Origin: Symsagittifera roscoffensis
Lineage: Eukaryota > Xenacoelomorpha > Acoela > Convolutidae
Assembly: GCF_963678635.1 (NCBI RefSeq)
Contig: NC_087069.1
Span: 49,307,892-49,371,891 of the forward strand
DNA: 64,000 nucleotides
Direction of reading: 5' to 3'
Under the pieces are notes generated by a model, which did not search any database, was not told where the DNA came from, and saw only the letters and a list, made by a program, of their open reading frames with translations. Each line of letters opens with the position of its first letter. The first letter of the stretch is position 1. A program made the translations under genes and the position numbers. Of the stretch, positions 52,504 through 63,708 are shown piece by piece.

Positions 52504-53431
52504 CAGTGGAATTCCAAGGAAAATAACCAATTTTATTGTCATTTTATAGTCAGTATCAATAAAACTCCAAAAATGCATAATAATCTTAGTATTTTTATAT
52601 CAATAAAATCCATTATATTTGATTACAATCATTTATAAAGTAATTTAAGAATAATTTATGACTTCTGCATTTTTTTTTTCAAAGTTATTTCAGTTCCTGT
52701 TTCGTGTGCAGTTGCACCGTATTACTTTTCATTAATTTTTACATTTAACATTAGATTTTATTTATTGAAGTTTTTCTCTACTTTTTTTCTACTTAACGTA
52801 AATTCCATCACCCCTTTACTCCTCTTTTCGCCCACTGTTTACCCCTCGTCAGTTTACACCCCCTCCTCCCCGTTTACTGAGTTTGAGCAACAAAATGAGG
52901 GAAGGGTTGGAAAAAAGACTTAGGTGAGGCTGTTAAAATGGAGAATGGGGTAAATATAAATACTGGGGTGATGCGTGGGAGATCTCGGGGTTAACTATAA
53001 CTTGGGAAGTAGGCGGTAAGCTTTAGTAAACATGAGGGTGGGTGTAGGGATAAACGTACGGGATTGGTTTTAACGCGGGTGTTAGGGGAGGGCAAATGCG
53101 GATGTGGGAAAAAGAGGGGTGTTAAATTAGGTAGTTTAAGATTGAGAGATGGCCGTGACTAACAAAGAAATATTGCGAATTTTGCACATGATTTTGCAAA
53201 AAAAAAATTGTAAAGATTATAATCCGCTATAATCAATTATAATGGATTTTCAATCGATTTCAATCCATTATGATTGATTTTAATGGATTGTGTTTTTACA
53301 AAAAAAAATCACTTATAATGACAATACAATCGATTTCGTGGTCTAAATTTGTAACAACAATGGATTATAATGACGTTATTTTAAACAAAAACTTTCCATT
53401 ATAGTCAACGAATGTCCATGAAACACCGATG
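52504..53431. mobile_element. TIR family B copy 2
   Basis: Diverged ~0.93-kb copy. Left end CAGTGGAATTCCAAGG; right end (complement) CATCGGTGTTTCATGG. It shares the TTGTCATTTTATAGTCAGTATC left block, the CCC-GTTTACCCC core and the ATCGATTT/AATGGATTATAATGAC right block with copy 1. Confidence 0.75.
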
Positions 53432-54149
53432 TGGGTTGATTTTGCACAACTAGAACATAAGAAAGTGACGTTTTTGCAACTTTAATTGGTGAAAAAAAAC
53501 ATTGTTCAAACATATTTCTGGAAAAAAGCCAGTCATACAGTTCCGTTTACGGTATGAAAAAACTAGTTCATCAATTGCATTCAACGAAAACTGCGAATAA
53601 TGCAATTTCAATACCATTTTTGTTCCAAATTTTGAAAAAAATAATGCTCGGGCGGTTTCTTTATACACACCAATTCTCAAAATTATTTCTCTGGGAGATC
53701 GATTCCGAAGGGCGCACTCACCACTATATTTAAAAATTGCGGTGAAACGCTCAGTAAAAGACTAACTTGGCTAAAGAGCACTGTGTTACTCTGATGCTGA
53801 AAGCTTAACGCGCATTATTTACGCGTGGCGAATTATCCCGCACCACAAAATTGTTCCAAAATCAATTGAGGCAAGTTAATTAGTCCTATTAATTCCATAC
53901 AAATTTTCTAATCTTCAGCTTGGAATTCCTTATTTGTCAAAGTTTCAATAACCAAAAACTATTCGAGATCAGTTTATGGACAGTTGGATTCGTTTTTGAT
54001 TTTGAGTTGTATTAGTTTTAGATTTTAACATTGGATAAAAGAGAGCTTTTGTACGCCAAAAAAAATTAATCAACTAGAGTGAATAAAATACTTTTTTAAA
54101 TTGAAACCTACACCCACAAGATTATGATAACTATTTTTTAACAAAAAAG

Positions 54150-54615
54150 CCACTGAAAAAAGCCACGGGGGGTTGGGTGGTTGGGGATCTTGGGTTTAAC
54201 TGTAACTTGGGGGGTTGGGGAGCAAACTTCACTAAACATGAGGTTAGGGGTAGGGATAAAAGTTTGGCAGTGGTTTAAAAGCGAGCGTGAGGGGGGGGGG
54301 GGGGGGGCAAACGCGGATGAAATGAGAAAAGTGAGGGGATGTTAATTTGAGTAGGTTTAGATTGCGAGAAGGCCGTAAGTAACGTAGAAAAGTTGAAAGT
54401 TTTGCAAATTATTTTGCAAAAATTTGTGAAGTAAAATCATCTATAATGGATTTTGAATGGATTATAATGGATTGCGTATTTAGGAAAAAAATCGATTATA
54501 ATGAAAATATAATCGATTTCGTGGTCTAATTTTGCAGCTATAATGGGTTATTATGACAACACTTAGACAACAATTTTCCATTATAATCGATTATGATCCA
54601 TAGAACTCCGGTGCA
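54150..54615. mobile_element. TIR family B copy 3 (right half only)
   Basis: It starts within the G-rich core (GGGGGTTGGGTGG, TTAACTGTAACTTGGGG, AAACATGAGG) and keeps the right end (ATTATAATCGATTATGATCC, ATAGAACTCCGGTGC). The left half is missing. Confidence 0.7.
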
Positions 54616-54625
54616 GGTCGAGTGC

Positions 54626-54684
54626 TCGAGATATGTTTCAATCGTGTTCACTCCATCTTAAGAGCGTAGTCTAGGTATAGTTTG
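54626..54684. repeat. ~60-bp repeat, copy 2
   Basis: CTCGAGATATGTTTCAATCG, TGTTCACTCCATCTTAAGAG, CGTAGTCTAGGTATAGTTT, then a partial third unit GAGTGCTCCAGATATGTTTC. Matches 52439-52500. Confidence 0.75.
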
Positions 54685-54689
54685 AGTGC

Positions 54690-56356
54690 TCCAGATATGT
54701 TTCGACGGTGTGGGAGATGGCTTTCGATCAAGTGATTCGACCATATCCTATTGAGTTTGGTTAAGATCTCATTTCCAGCTAGGAAGAGCTAATCGTAATT
54801 AACTCTGTAATTATGATTTTTCCCCAGTATTCTCAGAGTTCAACTCTTGTAAAATTTTTTGCAAGGAATCTTGCAAAAAAATAAAAGATATAGCTTTTTT
54901 TTGAAGTTTCTTGGGAAGTTTGCTCTCATTTTTCTCATTTTGCAAGTTTCTTACATCTTTGATACCTTAGGAAGAAAAAAGCAAGAATTCTGCATTCTAA
55001 GTTTTGCAAAAATGGCGACAGTTCACCCAATATTGAACAAATATTCATTGCCCAAAATTTTACCACACGGTCAAATTAATTCTAATCAAATTCTAGTTAT
55101 CTATGTCGACCGTTAACGCAATGGTTAACAATTGTTTATCGCCCAACTCTTTATCATTTGAGCAAACCGTCTTTTGTCAAAAGTCTACGTATCTGTGTCG
55201 ACAGCCAACCCAAATTAACTTTTGTAGGACTCCCCAATTTAGCAGTTACGTTCATGTGGTTAGTATTTAATGATTCACATGATAAGCGACAATAACTCAA
55301 CAAGTCAGCGAAATCTGAATTCAGCTATTTTTTTGCAGTTTTTGCTAAATTCAGTGCTTTTTAAAGTTACTGTTAGTCTGAATTATTCGAGCCTAGGGCA
55401 AAAATAACTTAAGAAAGTTACACTAAAACTTGCAAAACCAAGGTTCTCAAACATATTTTCATCATTGTTTGACAAAAAAAGGATCATTAGAAAAATTCTA
55501 CCCCTAAATAATCTTTATGTAAAAGACTATTAGCAAGAAAATAAAAAAAAATGATATGTGTTGCGATTACTTCAAACTTCGAATTCCCAGGGAAAAAGTA
55601 AATGGCCCGAAAGCTCTCTGAAATTCTTGAACAATTTATGATTGACACTTTTTCGATAAAATTAATGCAATTAATGCAATGTAAAATTTTTATTTCGATG
55701 GGAAATCTGGTGATCAAACTCCAGGTCGAAAAAAGATATTCGATCACTTTTTTTGTGATCTTTACACTTTCGCTGTCCGATAGATGGTTTGCTATCCGTA
55801 AATAAGGAAATAAAATGAACTTAAAAAAATCAAAAGTCAAACCGCAGAAATTTGATTTTTAGCTGGAACAACATTTAAGACTTTTCCTGTAGAAAAAAAA
55901 ATTAAAAAAAAACAATACAACCTAAAACATTACAACAAAAAAAAACATTAAAAATACGCAAATGTAAATAGTTGTTTCAAAATGCATAAATTAAAAATCA
56001 CAAGTGAAACTCTTATGTTATTAAAGGAATGCAAAGCTTTAAAATTCTAGCCTGATTTTTTTGCAAAATTATAATAAAAAAAAACTCTAGGTTCGAAAAG
56101 ACACTTCTTTGATTCAGTTTTGGACTAAATTTAAGAAATATTTTACTTCAAAGTTAATATCTTCATTATAATTGAAATTCAGAACAAAAACGTTGAGCCC
56201 ATTCACGAAAGTAGATCAGAGTGTGAAAAACTGTCTAATTAGTTATGTGGAAGTTTTTCAGTTATTCGAGTCAGTTAGTGACAACTTATTTTCAAAAAAT
56301 GTACTTCTATCACAAGTTTTACTTAAAATATTTAGTCGATCCCGCTTAAACTGATA
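54690..56356. other. Intergenic AT-rich DNA
   Basis: Only short ORFs of low-complexity composition; no supported feature. Confidence 0.5.
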
Positions 56357-57252
56357 AACAGGTTGACAAAACATGCTTATCATACAATTTTCATATATGA
56401 AAAAATGCTTATCATACAATTCCGTACAACTCCATGGATACAATTTTTTTTACACATGGAAAATTTAAGGTAAGCTTTTTTTCATGAAACGAAAAGTTGA
56501 TTTTTTAATAATTTTCTTTCTCAGAATTTTTGGGATGTGATCGTGACCGAACACAATTGGCTAACACCATGGTTTTCTCAAAAGTAGAGTCACCAAAGGG
56601 TTGATTGTGTGGCCTTTACAAAGCATTGGAAACGACCTGAATTGTGTATGAGTTCTTTTCGCAATCGTATACTTAAACCATCAAACTTAAGTTTCTGGCA
56701 AAGTTTTTCTAAGACTATTATTTTTAAAATTTGATTTTTCAAACTATCAGACATTGATCAAGGCACACATTAACATGCCATACAAAAAAAATAGGAGATT
56801 TTAGCCTGTTTGAAAAAATTTATCCAGAGAAACGGAAAAAAATCCATTTTTTTTGTATCCAGGACTCCGTTATGCAGACAAAAATTAAAATTTGCAAGCA
56901 TAAGTATTTTTCGGAAAATTCTTGATTTAGTACAAATATCAATTCGGGCAATTTCGGGTAATTTCGGGAAAGATCTGGCAATTTCAATATTACTTTTTGT
57001 TATCGCCATCAAAAAAATGCTAGCCATACAACTTTCACATGTGGAAACGGTATGATAACCATTTTTTCCAAAAGAAAAAAGAAACATAGTTATTTTCCTC
57101 ACCAGACTGTTTTATTTGGTTTAAAAAGCCGCAGAAAATAGTTCGAATCTTTTTTCCAATAAGTTTTTGAAATTCTATGAAAATTTTATGATTAGCATTT
57201 TTCCATACTATTGATATTTGAGTTGTATGATGAGCGTTTTCGGTTTTTGGAG
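56357..57252 (+). mobile_element. TIR family A copy c (complete, ~0.9 kb)
   Basis: Left end ACAGGTTGACAAAACATGC, then CTTATCATACAATTTTCATA. Right end (complement) CCCTGGTTGACCTCCAAAAA, then CGCTCATCATACAACTC. Flanking TA on the right and TAA on the left are compatible with a TA target duplication, not proven. No transposase frame. Confidence 0.8.
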
Positions 57253-57648
57253 GTCAACCAGGGTAGTTTGTTTGTTGTGAAAAAAAAACGTCTCCTACTA
57301 CGCCGCGCAAGCACTGGATTGTAATTAGGCAGGCATTTAAAAACCAGCCATTCAAATAAAAAATAATCTGATGACTATTTTATTTCATAATATTAAACTA
57401 CCTGAATTTGTACAGATGGAAAGCGAAAAAAAAACAGTTTTGAGAGGCTTTTAAAATGGACTTCGACCCATAGTGAAGGAATATCCACCGAAAAAGCACG
57501 TGAACAAGTAAACTGTACCACAAATACGTTTTGCTCTGCTTTTGTTCTTTTTCTCTTAAACAAACAAATATTGGCAGATGTTTTTTGGTTAACGTCAAAA
57601 AAACGATTCTATAGAAGTCTCATCAATTATATTTTGTTGCGTTGCCTA

Positions 57649-57656
57649 TTACGTAA
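57649..57656. promoter_or_regulatory. TTACGTAA palindrome upstream of the small membrane-protein gene
   Basis: A perfect PAR-bZIP/C-EBP-type palindrome 25 bp before the ATG. A single 8-mer match; function is speculative. Confidence 0.25.
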
Positions 57657-57681
57657 GAAGTTTGTAGTTTGGTAAGTTAAA

Positions 57682-57782
57682 ATGAGTGGGAGGAAGTTTC
57701 CTCCGGCCAAGAGATTCAAACACTGGCCGCCTCCAAAAACTGCGGTTGAAAACCCGCCAGTTGAGTGCAATGCTCACGAAAG
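57682..57782 (+). CDS. Small membrane protein gene, exon 1
   Basis: The ATG in a good context (AAAATGAG) opens 33 codons: MSGRKFPPAKRFKHWPPPK, then TAVENPPVECNAHE and a split Arg codon (AG/G). A clean GTAAGA donor follows at 57783. The segment is basic and proline-rich, as expected for a cytosolic N-terminal tail. It joins exon 2 at 58792 in frame. Confidence 0.7.
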
Positions 57783-58486
57783 GTAAGAAACAAAATAATT
57801 TTTCGTAAAGTCTTTTTTCAGAAAAACAAACCAATCAGTTTTTTTTCGAAGCTGAAACAGTGTACAAGCCTTTAAAGTAATACTCAGTATCAATAACCAA
57901 CTTAATAAGATCTGAAGTTTGTTTTTGAAATCGAAAACAATATATATATTTTTAAAAACTATCAATTTATGAAAAAGAAAAAAAAAGAAAAATCTGGTTT
58001 TTGAAGAAAAAGAAACAATGTTTTGAGCTTTTTATTTGATTTAAATCGTATGCTGATCAATTAAGCAAAATATCTTTCTAAGTAATTTGACCTTTTGAGA
58101 AATTTTAGTTTGAAAAAATTTTCAGCTAGAAATACAATTTTTGAGAAAATATATATGGTTTTGGAGAAAAATCTATCTACTTTTAAGTTGTGAGAAACGC
58201 TAACCTATTCCCGATTATTAGGGTGAAAACTATCACGAAGACAAACGCCCACAGGGATAATCAAGGTGCCTTTGAAAAAAATTCAAAGACTGTCGATTTC
58301 TTCTGATGAAGTTGACTACTGACATTGACAGTAGCGTGTCGAGGGGTAGGGGGGGGGGGGTGGGCGGTAGGAGAGAGTAGTCCCAGAAAAGTTCAAAAAA
58401 GAAAACAAATAAAAAAAAGTCAAAAAAATAAAGTTGGGAAATCTGAAAATTAAAATCCGCTTTTGAAATTAGAAGTGATTCTCGTT

Positions 58487-58756
58487 TTATTTTAAATTCT
58501 GATGGTCAAGTTTGCGTTCATTGACTTTTATTAAAGCTAGGCGGTCAGCCTCGCAGCAAATTTCGTCAATTTGCGTTTTAAATAGAAAACTTTCCTCACA
58601 CGAGACAATTTTTTCGAGTTGGTTAGAATCCGGACCATGATCAATAAAACAAAGAAGTCGAGTTTGGCGTCGTATTGTACTCAAAATTGGCTGGGTAAAA
58701 ACTTCAAAAAACTCCCAAATACATAGCTCCTCTCCAATCTTTGAGAGTAGTCGCAA
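58487..58756 (-). CDS. Possible antisense exon in the intron of the membrane-protein gene
   Basis: An 89-codon open frame without an ATG (first codon TTG), ending in a stop at 58487. The composition is protein-like (LLSKIGEELCIWEFFEVF, RLLCFIDHGPDSNQ, IDEICCEADRLALIKVN). If real, it is a last exon of a minus-strand gene or a retained fragment, with acceptor perhaps at CTCTCAAAG. I do not recognise it. Confidence 0.3.
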   Translation of the reverse strand: MRLLSKIGEELCIWEFFEVFTQPILSTIRRQTRLLCFIDHGPDSNQLEKIVSCEESFLFKTQIDEICCEADRLALIKVNERKLDHQNLK

Positions 58757-58791
58757 CAGTTTTTTTTTTTAATTTTAGTTTTTTTTTTCAG

Positions 58792-59014
58792 GTCTCTTCG
58801 CATGGAGATGATGGAAGAAAAACGAGCTCACATTCCCAATTTGGGAACCCCTTTCCTCCTTGCAACCGCTTTATTCCTTCTCTGTTACGTCTATTCACTT
58901 CATATCAGCTCAGACATTTATTACAACATGGCTCTGTCACTTTTGTTTGTGATTCTCTACTTGGCCTTGTTTTATAACCTCAGTTTCTTTTATGCGTTTT
59001 TGAATATTATATAA
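58792..59014 (+). CDS. Small membrane protein gene, exon 2
   Basis: The acceptor is a long T tract ending TTTTCAG at 58791. The exon completes the split Arg and reads SLRMEMMEEKRAHIPNLG, then two hydrophobic helices (TPFLLATALFLLCYVYSL and MALSLLFVILYLALFYNL) separated by a short HISSDIYYN loop, ending AFLNII and a stop. The whole protein is 107 residues with a basic tail and a helical hairpin in the membrane, about the size of SMIM/TMEM-type proteins. Splice signals, phase and composition all agree, so I consider the gene real, though I cannot name the family. The intron is 1009 bp. Confidence 0.75.
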
Positions 59015-59230
59015 GTCACTAAACTTTATTGTCTGTTAACTTTATTGAAAACTCATTTTTAAATTTTGTTTGCTATAAAACTTAAAAATTGTAAATACGT
59101 TTCAAAATTGAGAATTAGAAAAATTGCGTTTAAAGACAAATTTTCAAGAGTTTTCTACAGGTTCAAAACTGGTTCAAATTTGCCAATTTGTACCCAGGTT
59201 GATATATTGCAGAAGAAAAGCATTTAAAAC

Positions 59231-59960
59231 CCTGGTTTACCCCCGTACACGAAAAACGATTAGGATTCCAAATAAAATTCTATGTTAATTATATAATTTT
59301 CATTTGATAATACTGTATGATCTGCATTTTTTTAATTGCCGCAAAAGAAAAATTTTTAAGTAGAAAATCTGAGTTTCAGAATATAAAGTTTCAGTTTTTT
59401 GGTTGCATTATCACTTTTATGCTCAAAATTTTTTTTTTCCAAAAAAGCATGCAAAAAATATGGTTTTGTCTGTAACGTAGTCCCGGCTGAATTTTTTCAT
59501 AAACCTGCAACAAAAACTAATGTGATTTTTTTTGGAAAATCAGTTCTGAAAATTTAATGCTTTTATGAAACAAGATATCCTTTTATTTGTCACAAAATCT
59601 GTTCACAAAATCCGACTAGAAAAAATTTCAACAAAAAATTTACAGAAACCAACAGTATTTACTGATTATTCTGAGTAATTTCTGAAACACTATCTCATTT
59701 AAAAAAGAATTCTCCATAGCAATTGCATAGTGAGGTTTCCTCCCATCAACCAATGGACTGTATTATGATAGAAATATTTCGGATCATGTGTTTTTGGACA
59801 AAATACAAAAAATACAAAACACAAAAAAGAGGTTTTAATCACAGAAAAAAGCTTTTCATGCAACTTTCATGTATGAAACTATTTTATCGCAGTACTTTCA
59901 AATAAATTTTCCGGCATATGGAATTAAAAGGAAAAATAGGAGAAGCATAGCCAACTGACA
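59231..59960 (-). mobile_element. TIR family A copy d (reverse orientation, decayed)
   Basis: The left edge CCCTGGTTTACCCCCGTACA then CGAAAAACG is the complement of the family's right end. GCATGCAAAAAATATGG followed by GTAACGTAGTCCCGG is the complement of the family's internal GTTATGCACAC block. The right edge is unclear. Confidence 0.6.
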
Positions 59961-62290
59961 GTTGGAAAGGAGTAATGAAAGCAAGGAAACAGAAAAAAAA
60001 CTGGCTTGTTTATTGGGAAAAAATTCAAGTTGCGAATTTGAAAAAATAGCATTTGAAGCTCTTTGAACATAACACAGAATATATGTTTAATCCCTTTGCT
60101 TAAACAAATTAGATTGAAAACACTGGATCATCAGGTAAAGTTTTGTTTTGCTGGATATAATTTGATAATTTTATTCCGTTTTCGAATTTAGAAGACAATC
60201 ACGATTTTCGTAACCTTTTCGTTTTGCTGTTAAATAGTCCAATTTGCCTTCCTTTTAACAAAAGAAATGAATTCAACGAAAAAAAAATCAAAAACAAACA
60301 TTAGAAAATCAAATTTTGGCGTGAACTTATTTTAAAAAAATTCCCTGAAAAAAACAAACAATGAAAACTGCCAAGACCTATATGAGAGTACTCACTATAT
60401 TCATTACTTTTCAAAATTTTCATTGACAATAAATTGTTCAATTAAAAGTTTTGGTCAGCCTGGGAACGTGTGAAAACATCACTCGCCGTTGTAAAAATCA
60501 ACAAAACTTTAACTCTAATTTAGCAATGAATTGGCGCTGGAATAAATCATAAATTTGTTAGCAATTAATTGGCGATTGTTTATTGCTAAGTTTTGATACA
60601 GAAATCAAAATCACTGAATCGATCTAAATTATATTGATCGATGTCAAGTGTGTGAAAAATAATCGTTAATAAGTGAAGTAATTAGCGAAGAATTAGTAAA
60701 AAAGTACATTAAAATTGGATTAACGTTGGGCAGTTTTTTTTAGCAGTATGGCAAGGCTTATAAATTAGGTTTTTTAATTGAGTTTTGCTAGCAAATAGTG
60801 TGCAAAATAAGACTTAGGGTAAAGTTTCTAAAAATGAACCTTCGATTTTCTGCTTAATCCTTACTCAGAGAAATCTGTGATATTTCATGTTTAGCTATAC
60901 AAAAATTTGTGCTTATCAAAAAATCACAGATCAAAAAAAAATATCTGGGATGCTTCTTGATAAGTGATGATTAACATTTCAGAGTTTGACTTGGAAATTA
61001 AAGAAGAAAATTACGTTGCGCTGGCTCGAAAAGCGGCAACCAGCCCTTTCAATCTTTAGAGAAACAGTCGGACATATCTTGCAGTCCAATAACAAATCCA
61101 ACCAAGCCAACAATGGCCATTTTTTTTCCAAACTTAAAGAAGTTTCATGGATCCCGTTGTAGCTCTTAAATATTCAAGATTTATTTATGACAAGAAACTG
61201 CCTTATAAAATTAGCCGAATTGGAGAAAAAAGCATCAAAAGGAATTTTTTTATTCCGCTGGAAAATTAGAAAAGAAGTATCAAATACACTTTCGAACCCA
61301 GGAGCCATACACGTTTTTTTTGCTCAACTCTTGCTTTTTTACTTGGAGAATGTGTTTTGCCTAAAAGCAAAGAAAACTGAATCGAAAATGAAAATAAGAA
61401 CTCTTTTTCCGTTTCCCCCCACCTTACGCTCTTTTACTGCAATGATGGATTTTACAAAGTTAGATATCAAAACAAAACATGGTTGTCGTGACCTAAAAAG
61501 TCCGGATGCCAATTTGTGTTACCAAAAGAAAGTTTGAAAGAGAATTTTCCGGCACAATTTTGCAGGTGGGGAAAACGAAAAAAAAGCCATTTCAACGTTG
61601 AAACCGCAAAAGACAATTGGCATTATCATTTTTTCTAAATTTTTTTTCCAAAAAGAAATCGAAAAAGTGCCCTCCCTGCGCTAGGCCTGTAAAAGTGCCT
61701 GTAAAAGTGCCTGATAGGCCTGTAAAAGTCTCCTCCCTGCGCTCATTGAAACTCAAAATTGTATAAAAAAACAAAAAAAACCTCTATTATAATTGCTTTT
61801 AATATTATCTCATAATTTGAAGTAAAAAGACTTTCGAGAATGAGACATTCTTTAAAAAAAAAATTACTTTCTAGTCAACCAGAACAGAGGCAAAACCCTA
61901 TGGTTAACTATTTAGTTTGACAAGAGCTCGTATAACCCTCCTTTTAGGCGTGACTTAATTGAATGACTTCACCTTGCAAATTGCAGCGCACGAGCGATTA
62001 ATTAGTCGCCCTAATTCCAGAAAAACTCACAAAAAAAGGTTTTTTTTTACAGATTGTAACAAAAAATTGAATTTTTTTCTGATTTGTTTTCTAATTTCTT
62101 GGTTTTTTTAAAGAGGCTGGATGATTTTGTTGAACGAAGGAAGAAAAACAGAACACATATCAGCTTAACTAGCATTTAAATTAAAGTAGAAACAGTTTGC
62201 ATTAGAAGCAGTGGCATCTCTAACTAGGATCCCAAAATTCTCTCTTCTCTATGATGCCATCAATAATCATAATCACTAAATAAGCTCACA
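59961..62290. other. Intergenic or intronic AT-rich DNA
   Basis: No supported gene. An ORF of 116 codons (61187-61537) has no motif. A small repeat GGCCTGTAAAAGTGCCTG with CCTCCCTGCGCT lies at 61668-61743. Confidence 0.45.
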
Positions 62291-63527
62291 CATCACAATA
62301 GCGGGATGTTGTTAATGATAAATATCAACACCTGAAAAAAAACAATTAGTTATCAAATAATAGTTAAATAGTCATAACTCACCCATCACAATAGCGGATA
62401 ATCTAATGATAAATCTAAACTACTAGAAATTAGCCATTAAGTTATCAAATAATAATTAAATAGTCATATAACTCACCCTCGCAATAGCGAGATGATCCTA
62501 ATAATAAATCTAAATTACTACTACAAAAAAAACTAGGTATCAATTAATATTTGAATAGTCATAACTCACCCATCACAATAGCAAAAAGATCTGAATGATA
62601 AAGCTAAACAACTACAAAATAATCAATTACCTATAAAATAATAATTAAAAGTCATATAACTCACCCATCACAATAGCGGAATGATCTTGATAATAAATCT
62701 AAACTACTACTACAAAAAAATTAGGTACTATCAAATAATAATTAAATAGCAAAAACTCATCCATCACAAAAGCGGGATGATCCTAATGATGAATCTAAAG
62801 AACTAAAGGTATGCAATTAAATATCAAATAGTAATTAAATAGTCATAAAAATCTCCCATTACATTAGCGGGATGATCTTAATAATCAATCTAAGCAACTA
62901 CAAAATAAACAAATAGGTATGAAATATTAAATAATTAGTCATATAACTCACCCATCACAATAGCGGAATGATCTTAACAATAAACCTAAACTACTCCCAC
63001 AAAAAAAATTAGTACTAACAAATAAAAATTAAATAGCCATAACTAATCTATAACAAAAGCAGGATGATCTCAATGACAAACCTAAACAACTATAAAATAA
63101 CCAATTACCTAAAAAATAACAATTAAATAGTCACATAACTCACCCATCACAATAGCGAGATGATCTTAATGATAAACCTAAACTACTAAAAGTTAACCAA
63201 TTAGTTATTAGCTAGTAATTAAAAACCCATAACTCACCGATCACAATAGCGAGATGATCTTAATGATAAACCTAAACTACTAAAATTAGCCAATTAGTTA
63301 TTAGCTAGTAATTAAAAACCATAACTCACCCATCACAATAGCGAGATGATCTTAATAATAAATCCAAACTACTACAACAAACAAATTAGGTATCAAATAA
63401 AAATTAAATTGTCATAACTGACCCATCGCAATAGCAGGATGATCTTAATGATAAACCTAAACTTAAACCTAAACTACTAAAAATAACCAATTAATTTTTA
63501 TCTAGTAATTAAAAACCCATAACTCAC
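62291..63527 (-). repeat. ~94-bp tandem array repeating an exon end and 5' splice site
   Basis: Thirteen units, period 92-97 bp (last 105). Each carries CTCACCCATCACAATAGCGG followed by GATGATCTTAATGATAAA-CTAAACTACTA and an AT-rich part (CAATTA-TTATCAAATAATAA, TTAAATAGTCATAA). On the minus strand each unit reads CATCCCGCTATTGTGATGG then GTGAGTTATG, which is the end of the adjacent exon (63528-63708) with its splice donor. About eight units keep a perfect GTGAGT. Confidence 0.93.
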
Positions 63528-63708
63528 CCATCACAATAGCGGGATGAGTGTCGGATGAGAGCACTGCAATCTGGGCACTCTTCTCCAGCCCCAGCACTTC
63601 ATCACTCACAGTGACCCCGAATGACCTCTCGCTGTACTTTATGTGCAACAGGTGATGTTCTCTTCTCCACTTACTGTCTTCAATTGTCCAACGGGGCGGC
63701 TGAGACAC
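63528..63708 (-). CDS. Internal exon of an unidentified conserved-looking gene
   Basis: Minus-strand exon of 181 nt, with acceptor TTTTGCTTCTTGCTTAG (before 63708) and donor GTGAGT (63522-63527). It encodes VSQPPRWTIEDSKWRREH, HLLHIKYSERSFGVTVSD, EVLGLEKSAQIAVLSSDT and HPAIVMG. It is much more GC-rich than its surroundings and has normal codon composition, so it is very probably a real exon. The rest of the gene lies to the right of the window and downstream on the minus strand. The exon's last 19 bases and donor are reiterated in the following intron. Family unknown to me. Confidence 0.75.

Noticed and set aside
58230..58270. Similarity of CCCACAGGGATAATC to a conserved 28S rRNA string
   Set aside because: Only about 12 bases match and neighbours do not; too short for an rRNA fragment.
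61187..61537. 116-codon plus-strand ORF
   Set aside because: No motif, no splice context, composition typical of AT-rich chance ORFs.
62291..63545. CRISPR-like regular spacing of a ~20-bp conserved block
   Set aside because: The ~94-bp period has no unique spacers, the between-block sequence is also repeated, and the context is a spliced animal gene; it is a tandem array.
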